Positions 34,905-43,744 are shown, numbered from the stretch's first letter. The stretch is DNA of 64,000 nt from Rhizobium etli 8C-3 (GCF_001908375.1 NZ_CP017241.1:499001-563000), one strand, 5' to 3'. A program made the numbers and translations. Notes: generated by a model from the sequence alone, not told the origin.

Positions 34905-34912
34905 CGGGTCTC

Positions 34913-35233
34913 CTAAAGCGTGGCGTCTTCCCAAACGGGAACTTTGACTGTCTTGACCTTGACCAGCCGTCGGACGACGAGCTTGCCGAAATCCTGGCTA
35001 TTGGGATGATGCACGTGCAGGTGCATGTAATCGCGGCGATTGCAGCGCTCACAGCGGAACTTGCTCACCAACCGGTCGAGACTCATATTGTTGCGCAACT
35101 GCAGGATATCGCGCGGCGTGTAACAATGCGTGGCGTTGCAGTACTGGCAGGTAATCACCAGGAGCTGACCGGCATCTGCCGCGTCCAGTAGTGTCCAACG
35201 GGAGAGCTTCCGCATGTAGTTCATTTCGGGCAT
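34913..35233 (-). CDS. Unknown small protein with two CxxC pairs
   Basis: 106 residues. CQYC near residue 30 and CERC near 62 suggest a zinc ribbon. Other visible stretches are TPRDILQLRNNMSLDRLVSK and MHLHVHHPNSQDFGKLVVRR. Three bases after the stop of the preceding small gene and nine before the interrupted gene, so part of a small operon. Function unknown; the zinc idea is an inference from the cysteines. Confidence 0.7.
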   Translation of the reverse strand: MPEMNYMRKLSRWTLLDAADAGQLLVITCQYCNATHCYTPRDILQLRNNMSLDRLVSKFRCERCNRRDYMHLHVHHPNSQDFGKLVVRRLVKVKTVKVPVWEDATL

Positions 35234-35236
35234 GCT

Positions 35237-35431
35237 CTAATCCCGGTCGAAACTCGGGCGCCAGCCGCGGACCAAGCCGCGGCTCAAGGCTCTTTCCGCC
35301 AATGCCAGCTGCAGCCTCAGGTGATGATTATCGGCCAGCAATGTTGCTATCGTCGCCTTGGCATCGTCGTCATGAAATGCGAGGGCAGCTTCGACCTCAT
35401 AGTCGATGTCTTCCTTCTTGGCGGGCAGCAT
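35237..35431 (-). CDS. Unknown small acidic/helical protein
   Basis: 64 residues, strongly helical in appearance (AALAFHDDDAKATIATLLAD, then a Leu/Ala run), no cysteines and no signal. Its ATG overlaps the stop of the upstream gene by one base (TGATG), supporting a translated operon with the genes at 35431 and 34913. No family recognised. Confidence 0.62.
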   Translation of the reverse strand: MLPAKKEDIDYEVEAALAFHDDDAKATIATLLADNHHLRLQLALAERALSRGLVRGWRPSFDRD

Positions 35432-35826
35432 CAGAGAACCCAGCCGTCTGCCTGGGTCATCTGAAAAACCTTCTCAACAGCAGGCTCGGCATCGTTTTCG
35501 CAGGGGAACCACACCGGTTTGCTGGTGATATCTTCGCCTTCGAATATCGTCCTGAATACCCCGCAAGCCCGCGCGTTGTCCGGGTCGAGAGCGATCTCAA
35601 AATAGCCTACAGGACTACCTGTAGCCACGTCGTAGGCGCAGGCAGTCATGAGGCGGATGCGATGGAAGCCCAGCCGAGGTGGCAGTTGAGAAATCAAGTT
35701 CGAATGAGCTTCACGTAGTGTCATTGGCACAGCCGGCGTCCAGTATGTGCCATGATCATCGTCGTCAGTCTCAATAACAGCCGCGTTGGCAAGAGGCCGC
35801 AGCTCATCGTTCGGATGTAGAAGCAT
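35431..35826 (-). CDS. Unknown protein, 131 residues
   Basis: First gene of the small unknown operon. No membrane segment or signal peptide. Aromatic and Pro rich sections such as DDDDHGTYWTPAVPMTLREA and a central ACAYDVATGSPVGYFEIALD suggest a small globular domain. Ends TGA overlapping the next ATG. I cannot assign a function. Confidence 0.65.
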   Translation of the reverse strand: MLLHPNDELRPLANAAVIETDDDDHGTYWTPAVPMTLREAHSNLISQLPPRLGFHRIRLMTACAYDVATGSPVGYFEIALDPDNARACGVFRTIFEGEDITSKPVWFPCENDAEPAVEKVFQMTQADGWVL

Positions 35827-35903
35827 ATCCGTTCTCCGGTTTCCAATTATAGTGATGGCGGCCGACGCCGTTTGTTCTTATTATGTTCTCATCAGTGGCA
35901 GAG

Positions 35904-36077
35904 TCAAGGTGCCTCCAAGATGTTCGACCGTGTGAGATAAATCATGAGCACGAAACCTATGATAATCATTATCGCGGCAAAAACGGCGATCAAAAGCGCG
36001 CGTCCGCTCTGTTTCCGCCGCCGCCGATCGATCTGCTCGATCTGGTCTCGCCGCTCGGTTCCTTTCTTGTCTGCCAT
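35904..36077 (-). CDS. Small single-pass membrane protein, 57 residues
   Basis: ATG 36077 with GGGGAA upstream. Residues 1-27 are very basic (DKKGTERRDQIEQIDRRRRK), followed by one hydrophobic segment ALLIAVFAAIMIIIGFVLMI and a short tail. By the positive-inside rule the N terminus is cytoplasmic. Codon use is typical of the genome. It lies just upstream of the small unknown operon but is separated from it by about 80 bases. Function unknown. Confidence 0.68.
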   Translation of the reverse strand: MADKKGTERRDQIEQIDRRRRKQSGRALLIAVFAAIMIIIGFVLMIYLTRSNILEAP

Positions 36078-36170
36078 GGCAAGTTCCCCGGGGGCGCTCA
36101 GTTATCAGCCCCCTCGAACGACCACTCGGGGACCAGAGTTCCCACCATCGGTCGCAGCTCAAGGAATAGT

Positions 36171-36482
36171 GAGAAGCAGCTCGCCACGGCGACGACGATC
36201 CCCGACGGCGAGGCAATCGTGGTCGATGATCGTGGCCGATCGGACCTCGGGCTGCTGCAGCAATCGCTCGGCGGCCGGGGCGGCGAGCAGATCTCCGGCG
36301 AAGCGCTCTTGATGGCGTTCGACTTGCTCTATTTCGACGGGCATGATCTGCGGCAACTGGATCTTTCTTCGCGCCGCCATCTGCTCGAAGGTATGGTCAC
36401 CGATCGAGAAGGCGTCATTCGGCCCATTGGATCCGGCCAACTTTTCGGAGGTCCCGCATATCAACGAAGGTGCGTGTTTTGA
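36171..36482 (+). pseudogene. Remnant of an ATP-dependent DNA ligase (LigD-type)
   Basis: In one plus-strand frame the translation reads IPDGEAIVVDDRGRSDLGLL and later LLMAFDLLYFDGHDLRQLDL with SSRRHLLEGMV, which matches the central adenylation-domain part of LigC/LigD ligases (the DGE and FDLLY/DG motifs). The N-terminal KxDG active-site part and all C-terminal domains are missing, and the frame runs off into unrelated residues before a stop at 36480-36482. It is a decayed fragment, near the tRNA-Thr gene. Confidence 0.75.
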
Positions 36483-36519
36483 TGAATGGTTAGTCTGGAT
36501 AAGGACAAAATAAGATGAA

Positions 36520-36595
36520 TGGTGCCGCTTACGTGACTCGAACACGTGACCCCATCATTACGAATGATGTGCTCTACCGACTGAGCTAAAGCGGC
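36520..36595 (-). tRNA. tRNA-Thr (anticodon CGT)
   Basis: 76-base cloverleaf including an encoded CCA. Acceptor stem GCCGCTT pairs with AAGCGGC; D arm AGCTCAGTCGGTAGAGC; anticodon loop TTCGTAA; T arm with TTCGAGTC. Its 3' end faces the accessory block at 33854-36482, the usual side for integrated elements. Confidence 0.95.
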
Positions 36596-36720
36596 AACTT
36601 GGCAGCCGAACCGTGCGGCCCCCGTTTTGCATGGCGCTGATACAGGCATTGTTTGAAGATTTCAAGCGCCCTGTCGTGCCTTTGACAAAAAAGACGCTCC
36701 TCTTTTGAAGGTGGCGCGGG

Positions 36721-37680
36721 TCAGAGCGCGAGGCGAGCGCGTGCTGCCCGGTATTCGCTTTCCAGCCTGTCAACGAGCTTGGCGACCGGCTGGACAGCCT
36801 TGATGGCGCTGATCCCCTGACCGCTGCCCCAGACATCCTTCCAGGCCTTGGCGCCGCCGACGGCCTGCTCGAAATCCATCTTCGATGGGTCCGCCACCGG
36901 CAAGTTGTCCGGATCGAGGCCGACGGCCTGGATCGACGGCTTCAGGTAGTTGCCATGCACACCGGTGAAATAGTTGGAATAAACGATGTCGTTTGCAGCG
37001 CCCGCGACGATTGCCTGCTTGTAGGCGTCGGTGGCACGCGCTTCCTCGGTCGCGATGAACGGCGTTCCGATATAGGCCATGTCGGCACCCATCGCCTGTG
37101 CCGCGAGGATTGCGCCGCCGGTGGCGATGGCGCCTGCCAAAAGCAGTGGCCCATCAAACCATTCACGGATTTCCTGCACCAGAGCGAAGGGCGACAGCGT
37201 GCCGGCATGCCCGCCAGCGCCTGCCGCAACCGCGATCAGTCCGTCTGCACCCTTCCTGATCGCCGAATTTGCGTGGCGGTTGTTGATGACGTCGTGGAGC
37301 ACGATGCCGCCATAGGAGTGCACGGCCGCATTCACTTCGGGCACGGCACCGAGCGAAGAGATCACGATCGGCACCTTGTACTTGACGCAGAGGCGCAGGT
37401 CGTGTTCGAGCCGCTTGTTCGACATGTGGACGATCTGGTTTACGGCAAAGGGTGCTGCCGGCCTGCCTGGATTGGCGGCGTTATAGGCTGCGATGTCTTC
37501 AGTGACCATTGCCAGCCACTCGTCGAGCTGACTTTCCGGCCGGGCATTCAGTGCCGGAAAGGCGCCGATCACGCCCGCCTTGCATTGCGCCAATGTCAGG
37601 GCAGGGTGGGAGATGATAAAGAGCGGTGAAGCAAGGACCGGCAATCTCAGATTTTCCGTGAGGATTTTGGGAAGGGACAT
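36721..37680 (-). CDS. Nitronate monooxygenase (2-nitropropane dioxygenase) family FMN protein
   Basis: FMN-dependent oxidoreductase of the NMO/2-NPD TIM-barrel family, 319 residues from ATG 37680; another ATG at 37695 abuts the operator-like palindrome. Motifs: LPVLASPLFIISHPAL at the start, GADGLIAVAAGAGGHAG (phosphate-binding), LAGAIATGGAILAAQAMGAD and GTPFIATEEA. It oxidises nitroalkanes/nitronates to aldehydes. Probably controlled by the factor that binds 37697-37718. Confidence 0.86.
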   Translation of the reverse strand: MSLPKILTENLRLPVLASPLFIISHPALTLAQCKAGVIGAFPALNARPESQLDEWLAMVTEDIAAYNAANPGRPAAPFAVNQIVHMSNKRLEHDLRLCVKYKVPIVISSLGAVPEVNAAVHSYGGIVLHDVINNRHANSAIRKGADGLIAVAAGAGGHAGTLSPFALVQEIREWFDGPLLLAGAIATGGAILAAQAMGADMAYIGTPFIATEEARATDAYKQAIVAGAANDIVYSNYFTGVHGNYLKPSIQAVGLDPDNLPVADPSKMDFEQAVGGAKAWKDVWGSGQGISAIKAVQPVAKLVDRLESEYRAARARLAL

Positions 37681-37696
37681 CGCGTTCACCATCAAA

Positions 37697-37718
37697 TTGA
37701 CGTTTACGAAAACGTCAA
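37697..37718. promoter_or_regulatory. 22-bp inverted repeat upstream of the nitronate monooxygenase
   Basis: Arms TTGACGTTT and AAACGTCAA are perfect, around a central ACGA. It lies directly before the gene's start, where a bound repressor would block initiation. The form resembles TetR- or MerR-type operators of catabolic genes; no regulator gene is adjacent. Confidence 0.6.
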
Positions 37719-37957
37719 TCTGATAGCAGACCTGGCAAGCAAGGAAAAGAGGCTGCTTGCGCCCCGATCGTCGATTCCGGAGAGATCGGCTTTCCAGACG
37801 AGTGCGGCAAGGGCGGGGCAGGGGACATATTTATTGCCTGCGATGCCAAATGCTGCCAGCCGCAAGACTTGCGGTTTTCAGCCATTGACGCTACCGAGTT
37901 TCGTTAGGCATTTGTAAAGTTTTCGGTGATGCCGGATGCCAGCATGAAGGATCGGAT

Positions 37958-39145
37958 GTGAGCGGATTAGAAACGGCAATCAGAACGGCGCTTAACAACT
38001 CCGATCGCGATAATCCGGAAGTCCGTGCAAGGATCTATCAATCGGCCCGCCAGGCATTGGAGGCCGGTCTTCGCAAGCAGGATATCACTGACCGGGAAGC
38101 GATTGCGCATCATCGTCATCGGCTCGAAACGACCATTCACATGATCGAGGCCGAAGAACGCGAGCGCCTTCATCCGCGCCAGGGGCCACCAGAAGTGCCC
38201 GTTCCGCCCGTCGCCGAAATCCCGCCGCCCGTCAGGCACGACGACGACCGCTTTGAAGACGACGCGCCTCAGGTCGGCGGTGAAACTCGAGGGTATTCGG
38301 CAAGGCCTGCCCACGACGAGTCGAGCCTTGATGACGTCCATGCCGCCACGTCCGGTCACCTCGGCACTGCACCTCAGACCGTCGAAGGCCTTGCCGCCGC
38401 AAGCCGCCCCTCCGCCCGTATGGATTTCCGGCCGGAGGGGGCTGCAAAACGCCGCAAGCCGCGAAAGCTCTTCTCGCGGCTGCTTGTTTGGTGCGTGCTG
38501 ATCGCCTTTGTCGGCATGGGTGCCTGGTGGGCTTATAAGTCCGGCCTCTTCCTGACGGCGGCCGAACGTGACACCAGCGTGGCCAATCCGCCTGCCCGTA
38601 CCGAGCCGGAAGACTTCGATGGTGCGGACGAAGGTGCTGCGAACACGGCGCCGCATGTCGATCAGCCGATAACGATCGACCCGCAGAACCGCTTTTCTGC
38701 GGAATGGATCGAGATATTCGAGCCTTCGGACGCTGCCAAGATCGAAAGCGGCCCGCGGGCACGGACGGAAAGCATCGCCGAAAACGATGGCCCAGCTGTT
38801 CGCTTGATCTCTGAAAGCAACGGCGCCGATGGCAATATCGGCATCGGCGTCCCGAAAGACGTACTTCGAGAGCTCGCCGGGAAATCCTCGACGATCGCGA
38901 TCACCCTACAATCGACGAGCGACGAGCCGACGCAGGTTATGGTCGAATGCAATTTCCAATCGCTTGGAAATTGCGCTCGCCATAGGTTCAGCGTCACCCG
39001 CGAAAAGTCCGACGCTCTGCTCCAGGTTACCTTTGACAGGTCGATCGCGCCAAGTGGCGATGGCAGGCTGATGATCAACAGCGATGTCGACGGCAAGGCG
39101 CGAGGCATCAACCTCTACGCCGTTCGCATCCTTCCGGGGCAGTGA
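37958..39145 (+). CDS. Unknown membrane-anchored protein, 395 residues
   Basis: Begins at GTG 37958 (AAGGA upstream). The first 65 residues look helical (EVRARIYQSARQALEAGLRK), followed by a Pro/Asp-rich linker, a basic patch (AAKRRKPRKLFSRLL), one transmembrane segment (LLVWCVLIAFVGMGAWWAYK) near residues 175-195, another acidic linker, and a periplasmic domain of about 150 residues with two cysteines (MVECNFQSLGNCARH), plausibly a beta-sandwich. No family recognised. Convergent with ppk2, three bases apart. Confidence 0.75.
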   Translation: MSGLETAIRTALNNSDRDNPEVRARIYQSARQALEAGLRKQDITDREAIAHHRHRLETTIHMIEAEERERLHPRQGPPEVPVPPVAEIPPPVRHDDDRFEDDAPQVGGETRGYSARPAHDESSLDDVHAATSGHLGTAPQTVEGLAAASRPSARMDFRPEGAAKRRKPRKLFSRLLVWCVLIAFVGMGAWWAYKSGLFLTAAERDTSVANPPARTEPEDFDGADEGAANTAPHVDQPITIDPQNRFSAEWIEIFEPSDAAKIESGPRARTESIAENDGPAVRLISESNGADGNIGIGVPKDVLRELAGKSSTIAITLQSTSDEPTQVMVECNFQSLGNCARHRFSVTREKSDALLQVTFDRSIAPSGDGRLMINSDVDGKARGINLYAVRILPGQ

Positions 39146-39148
39146 TTT

Positions 39149-40030
39149 CTATTTTAAAAAGCCAGGCCCGGTGCCGATGATCTTGTCGTCGAGATCGCCG
39201 ATCGCCTTGTCGTCCTTGTTGTCGTAATCGATTTTCTTCAGCATGTGACGGACGAGATTGAGCCGCGCGCGACGCTTGTCGTTTGCGCGGATCACCGTCC
39301 ACGGTGCAAATTCCGTATGAGTCTCCTTGAGCATCCGCTCGCGCTTGTCGCTGTAGTCGTCCCATTTGGCGAGCGCCGCGATATCCATCGAGGACAGCTT
39401 CCAAACCTTCAGCGGATCATGCCTGCGGTCGTGGAAGCGCTTGAGTTGCATCTCGCGGCCTATATCCAGATAGAACTTGAAGAAGTGAATGCCTTCGTGG
39501 GCAATGATCTTTTCCAGCTGCGGCGCCTGCTTGAGAAAATCCTCATACTGCTTGGGCGTGCAAAACCCCATGACCGGCTCGACACCTGCGCGGTTGTACC
39601 AGGAGCGGTCAAAGAGGACGAACTCGCCGGCCGTCGGAAACTGCGCGATATAGCGCTGGAAATACCACTGGCCGAGTTCGCGGTCATTGGGCTTGGCGAG
39701 TGCGACGACGCGGGCAAGGCGCGGGTTCATGTGTGCGGACGAGGCCGAGATGGCGCCGCCCTTGCCGGCTGCATCGCGGCCTTCAAAAAGTGCCATCACC
39801 CGCTTGCCGGTTGCCTGCAGCCAGAACTGCACTTTGACCAGTTCGATCTGCAGCTTTTCCAGCTCTTCGAGATACTCCTCCTCTTTCAGCTTTTTCTTGT
39901 AAGGGAAATCCCCCGATTCCAGCGCCCCTTCATCGATCCAGTCTGGAAGTACCGGATCGTCGACATCGAAGACGCGCTTCTTGCCCCTGATGTCCAGTTC
40001 AACCGCGCGGCTTTCGACAGCTTCGGCCAT
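39149..40030 (-). CDS. ppk2: Polyphosphate kinase 2 (PPK2)
   Basis: 293-residue class I PPK2, which uses polyphosphate to phosphorylate nucleoside diphosphates (or the reverse). ATG 40030 follows GGAGGAGG; the frame to 40069 is not needed. Walker [15 protein letters not shown], Walker B-like [18 protein letters not shown], lid [14 protein letters not shown], plus [17 protein letters not shown]. Adjacent to phoR on the opposite strand, which fits phosphate metabolism. Confidence 0.94.
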   Translation of the reverse strand: MAEAVESRAVELDIRGKKRVFDVDDPVLPDWIDEGALESGDFPYKKKLKEEEYLEELEKLQIELVKVQFWLQATGKRVMALFEGRDAAGKGGAISASSAHMNPRLARVVALAKPNDRELGQWYFQRYIAQFPTAGEFVLFDRSWYNRAGVEPVMGFCTPKQYEDFLKQAPQLEKIIAHEGIHFFKFYLDIGREMQLKRFHDRRHDPLKVWKLSSMDIAALAKWDDYSDKRERMLKETHTEFAPWTVIRANDKRRARLNLVRHMLKKIDYDNKDDKAIGDLDDKIIGTGPGFLK

Positions 40031-40228
40031 GTTTCCTCCTCCGCCTGTGCTTTCTTTGCAGGCGATCATATTTTTGGTTTAAAATCAAATCCGTCGCGGT
40101 AGCCAAAGTTCCTGTGTGTTCGGTTGCCGATTTTGGCGGCAGACGACAGCGGCGGAAAAATTCTGTCATGAATCATCGCTATCAGGCAGAGTTTGAACAT
40201 AAGAACGACTCGACGGGGCGAGGAACAC

Positions 40229-41482
40229 TTGGAAGACGAAACGCCATGGACAACGGGGGTCGTGGCCCGCATCCGGCAGCAGCGAACGGTCCTTCTCGCG
40301 GCGATCGTCATCGGCCTCGTTGCGCTAGCGGCCGGCATGAACAAGTGGGCGGTGCTGGCGCTTCTTGTCTTCATGATCGCCATTGTGCTCTTAAACAGCA
40401 TGCCGGCCGTGCAGGCAAAGCTTGCGAAAGAGCCGGAAGCCGAACCGGAAGCGCCCGCAAGTCTGCTGCCCGCCGTCTCCGCAACGCTGGCTGGCCTCGA
40501 TATACCCGTGATGCTGCTGTCAGGCGATGCCTCCGTTCTCTACCAGAACCGGGCCGCGGAAAAGGCCTTTGGAGAAGTGGCGATCGGGGCGCATATTTCT
40601 GCACGCCTGCGCTCGCCGGGCATTCTGGACATGCTGGGAGAGACGATCGCCACCAATACTCCCAACCAGATCGAGCATTCCGAGCGCCTGCCGTCGGAGC
40701 GCGTCTACATTGTTCGCAGCGCGCCAATCGATCTCGGCGGTGCCGGGAATGGCGAGCACTTCTTCCTGCTTTCGTTCCGCGATATCTCCGAGGTGCGGCG
40801 TATCGATCGCATGCGGTCGGATTTTGTCGCCAATGCCAGCCATGAGCTGCGGACACCGCTTGCATCGCTCCGCGGCTTCATCGAGACCATCCAGGGTCCG
40901 GCAAAGAATGATCCGAAGGCGCAGGAGCGCTTCCTCGGCATCATGTTCGACCAGACGACCCGCATGAGCCGTCTTGTCGACGATCTTCTCTCGCTTTCCC
41001 GTCTTGAGCTCAAGTCGCACATCGCACCGGACGAAAAGGTCGATCTCGTGCCGCTGCTCGGCCATGTCAGGGACGCGCTTGTGCCGCTTGCCACGGAGGT
41101 TGGTGTCGAGATCAATCTGCACCTGCCGGAAGGCAAGGCGGAGGTTCTCGGAGACCGTGACGAACTGGTCCAGGTATTTGAGAATCTGATTGAGAATGCA
41201 TGCAAGTACGGCCAGGAGGGCAAGGTCGTCGATGTTCGCGTCAAAAATACATCCGGCGAGGCGGTTGAAGTCAGCATCGCGGATAAGGGCCCGGGCATTC
41301 CCGCAGAGCACGTGCCGCGCCTCACGGAGCGCTTTTATCGGGTCAATATCGAGGATAGCCGCTCAAAGAAAGGCACCGGTCTCGGTCTGGCGATCGTCAA
41401 GCATATCCTGACGCGCCACCGCGCACGGCTGATCGTCAGCTCCGAAATCGGCAAGGGAACAGACTTCACCGTGCGTTTCTGA
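40229..41482 (+). CDS. phoR: PhoR-like phosphate-regulon sensor histidine kinase
   Basis: 417 residues from TTG 40229, which has GAGG five bases upstream; the frame is open to 40193 but without a comparable site. Two transmembrane segments near residues 20-55 (RTVLLAAIVIGLVALAAGMN and WAVLALLVFMIAIVLLNSM), a PAS-like domain (about 80-175), HisKA with FVANASHELRTPLASLRGF (phosphoacceptor His), N box NLIENACKYG, G box DKGPGIP and GTGLGLAIVKH. In Rhizobiaceae phoR normally sits beside pstSCAB-phoUB; here none of these follow. Confidence 0.88.
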   Translation: MEDETPWTTGVVARIRQQRTVLLAAIVIGLVALAAGMNKWAVLALLVFMIAIVLLNSMPAVQAKLAKEPEAEPEAPASLLPAVSATLAGLDIPVMLLSGDASVLYQNRAAEKAFGEVAIGAHISARLRSPGILDMLGETIATNTPNQIEHSERLPSERVYIVRSAPIDLGGAGNGEHFFLLSFRDISEVRRIDRMRSDFVANASHELRTPLASLRGFIETIQGPAKNDPKAQERFLGIMFDQTTRMSRLVDDLLSLSRLELKSHIAPDEKVDLVPLLGHVRDALVPLATEVGVEINLHLPEGKAEVLGDRDELVQVFENLIENACKYGQEGKVVDVRVKNTSGEAVEVSIADKGPGIPAEHVPRLTERFYRVNIEDSRSKKGTGLGLAIVKHILTRHRARLIVSSEIGKGTDFTVRF

Positions 41483-41539
41483 CAACGTCAAGCCTGAGTA
41501 TTGGTCGTGACTTGAAGTCGGAGTGGCAATTGCCAGACG

Positions 41540-41568
41540 AAAAAAACGGGCCCGCTGGGACCCGTTTC
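41540..41568 (-). terminator. Rho-independent terminator of gcrA
   Basis: Minus-strand stem ACGGGTCC and GGGCCCGT around CAGC, followed by a run of T residues, starts about 20 bases after the gcrA stop. The opposite strand has a shorter T-rich tail, so it may also stop phoR transcripts. Confidence 0.8.
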
Positions 41569-41587
41569 CGTTTGATACTTATCCGGC

Positions 41588-42121
41588 TCAGCTTGCGCGG
41601 GCTGCGGTCCGGCGGCGTTCGTTGACCGGCTGGTAGGCCATGCGCTGGTGATAGCTGCAATATGGGGAAGAGTCCGGGCTGTCGCAGCCGCAGAAGTGGA
41701 AGTCGTCCTTCAGCGGGTCGCCAACCGGCCACTTGCAGGTACGCTCCGTGAGTTCCGTCAGGCCGAGACGGCGGGAGATCGGCACGACGACGTTTGCGGC
41801 CGGACGATAGTCCATCTCCTCCATGAGATCGATTTCGACCTCTTCCTTGAGCATCGTCGCGCCCTGCTGGCGCGTGACGGTGCGGGTCGCGATCCGCGAT
41901 GCATAATTGGGTGCGCGGACAGCCGAAGTGTTGCGCTTCGGCGCGCGTGCCGTAGTGGTCGCGCCGCCAGCCTTGGCGCGGCCTGGAAGGCTAAGCCTGT
42001 GGACCTTGCCAATGACCGCGTTCCTGCTCACTCCCCCGAGTTGCGCCGCGATCTGGCTCGCGCTCAACCCTTCGGACCAAAGCTTCTTGAGTTTTTCGAC
42101 TCGCTCGTCTGTCCAGTTCAT
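41588..42121 (-). CDS. gcrA: GcrA cell-cycle regulator
   Basis: 177 residues. The N terminus is the GcrA helix-turn-helix: MNWTDERVEKLKKLWSEGLS then AAQLGGVSRNAVIGKVHRL. The C-terminal domain has CKWPVGDP and FHFCGCD.. YCSYH. GcrA is an alphaproteobacterial sigma-70 co-activator that reads CcrM methylation at GANTC sites. Its own terminator follows. The 423-base region upstream must contain its promoter. Confidence 0.95.
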   Translation of the reverse strand: MNWTDERVEKLKKLWSEGLSASQIAAQLGGVSRNAVIGKVHRLSLPGRAKAGGATTTARAPKRNTSAVRAPNYASRIATRTVTRQQGATMLKEEVEIDLMEEMDYRPAANVVVPISRRLGLTELTERTCKWPVGDPLKDDFHFCGCDSPDSSPYCSYHQRMAYQPVNERRRTAARAS

Positions 42122-42423
42122 GCCCTGTCTCCGCCGTTTAGCGCCGTTGTGAAGGCAGAATCCCTCACCGTTGCTCCGGACACGTCCGAAGCAGGAAACG
42201 CCTGACCAATTGTGGTGACTAGTTCCGCCGCATGCAGTCTAGTAATTGAGTTTTAACCTAGTGTGAGGCTGACTCCGTGACAAGAGTCGCGGGAATCCGG
42301 ATGAATCGAATTTCAAGTTTTCCCCAACTTGCTTCCCGAGCGAGTCATTTCTGCAACATTAGCTGTTGATAAATAGCTTGCCTGGCGGCCTGCCTGCCGT
42401 ACGCGCGGAAATCCGCAGTTTTG

Positions 42424-42448
42424 TTGACATTGCGGCGCGAAACGTAAA
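42424..42448 (+). promoter_or_regulatory. Predicted argD promoter
   Basis: TTGACA at 42424-42429 is a perfect -35 hexamer; an AT-rich TAAATA lies about 15-16 bases downstream. Distance to the argD ATG leaves a leader of about 90 bases that contains a terminator-like hairpin. Confidence 0.5.
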
Positions 42449-42459
42449 TAGTGACCCTC

Positions 42460-42487
42460 GCCGCCGAAAGGCGGCATTTTTAATTTT
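42460..42487 (+). terminator. Terminator-like hairpin in the argD leader
   Basis: GCCGCC and GGCGGC pair around a GAAA tetraloop, followed by ATTTTTAATTTTTT. All features of a rho-independent terminator are present, yet it lies between the predicted promoter and the argD start. It may attenuate argD or end an upstream transcript. Confidence 0.7.
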
Positions 42488-42544
42488 TTGGACCTGGTAT
42501 TTAGCCGGAGTCCGGTTGCCCAAACGACAACAGGAGACCGCGTC

Positions 42545-43744
42545 ATGGCTCAAGCCGCGCCGCTTTATGACACCTATTCTCGCGCCCCTTTGCGGTTCGA
42601 GCGAGGTGAGGGCGTGTGGCTGATCACCGAGGGTGGCGAGCGTTATCTGGATTTTGGCGCCGGCGTTGCCGTAACGTCCGTCGGCCACGGCAATCCGCAT
42701 GTCGTCGAAGCGTTGAAGGCGCAGGCCGACAAAGTTTGGCACCTGTCGAACATTTATGAAATTCCAGGCCAGGAGGCGCTTGCCAAGCGGCTGACCGACG
42801 TCACATTTGCCGATAAAGTATTTTTCACCAATTCCGGGGCCGAGGCGCTGGAATGCGCGATCAAGACCGCGCGCCGCTATCAGTATTCCAAGGGCCATCC
42901 GGAACGCTTCCACATCATCACCTTCGAAGGCGCTTTCCATGGCCGTACGCTGGCGACGATCGCTGCCGGCGGCCAGGAGAAGTATCTCGAGGGCTTCGGC
43001 CCCAAGGCACCGGGTTTCGATCAGGTTCCGTTCGGCGATATCGAGGCGGTGCGCGCCGCGATCACGGATGAAACGGCAGGCATTCTCATAGAGCCTGTGC
43101 AGGGGGAGGGCGGCATTCGCCCGGCGACGCACGAATTCATGAAGGCGCTCCGCCAGATCTGCGACGAGAAGGGCCTGTTGTTGATTCTTGACGAGGTTCA
43201 GTCCGGCGTCGGCCGCACGGGCAAGCTCTTTGCCCACGAATGGTCCGGCGTGACGCCGGATATCATGGCGGTGGCGAAGGGCATCGGCGGCGGCTTCCCG
43301 CTCGGCGCCTGCCTTGCGACCGCGGATGCCGCTTCCGGAATGAAGGCTGGCACGCATGGTTCCACCTATGGCGGCAATCCGCTTGCCATGGCGGTTGGCA
43401 GCGCAGTGCTCGATGTCATCCTGGCGGAGGGTTTCCTGCAACATGTGCGCGACGTGGCGCTTGTTTTCCGCCAGGGCCTTGCCTCGCTGAAGGACCGCTA
43501 TCCGGACGTAATCGAGGATGTACGCGGCGAAGGCCTGATGCTCGGCATCAAGGCAGCCGTCCCGTCTTCCGAGCTGCTGCAGGCCATTCGTGCTGCTCAT
43601 CTTCTGGCCATTCCGGCCGGCGAAAATGTAATCCGCCTCCTTCCGCCTCTGGTCGTCACGGCGGAGGAAGCGCGCGAGGGGCTTGCCCGCGTGGAGCGCG
43701 CTGCCGAAAGCATTCGCGCCGCAAAGACCAAGAAGACGGCTTGA
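42545..43744 (+). CDS. argD: Acetylornithine aminotransferase
   Basis: 399-residue PLP enzyme (class III aminotransferase) of arginine biosynthesis, converting N-acetylglutamate semialdehyde to acetylornithine; often also acts in lysine synthesis. ATG 42545 follows CAGGAG. PLP contacts: [39 protein letters not shown], and the Schiff-base Lys in [14 protein letters not shown]. Followed by argF after 41 bases. Confidence 0.95.
   Translation: MAQAAPLYDTYSRAPLRFERGEGVWLITEGGERYLDFGAGVAVTSVGHGNPHVVEALKAQADKVWHLSNIYEIPGQEALAKRLTDVTFADKVFFTNSGAEALECAIKTARRYQYSKGHPERFHIITFEGAFHGRTLATIAAGGQEKYLEGFGPKAPGFDQVPFGDIEAVRAAITDETAGILIEPVQGEGGIRPATHEFMKALRQICDEKGLLLILDEVQSGVGRTGKLFAHEWSGVTPDIMAVAKGIGGGFPLGACLATADAASGMKAGTHGSTYGGNPLAMAVGSAVLDVILAEGFLQHVRDVALVFRQGLASLKDRYPDVIEDVRGEGLMLGIKAAVPSSELLQAIRAAHLLAIPAGENVIRLLPPLVVTAEEAREGLARVERAAESIRAAKTKKTA

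Larger units (their letters stand above)
42122..42544. other. Divergent gcrA-argD intergenic region
   Basis: 423 bases without a supported gene. It holds the gcrA promoter and the argD promoter and leader described below; the part between (about 42180-42420) has no recognisable frame. Confidence 0.5.

Noticed and set aside
35881..36216. 111-codon minus-strand frame
   Set aside because: Arg/Ser-rich shadow of the 57-residue membrane protein in another frame, and of the ligase remnant on the opposite strand.
33605..36520. Att-site duplication of the tRNA-Thr 3' end
   Set aside because: Scanned by eye for a repeat of the tRNA end to the left of the accessory block; none was seen.
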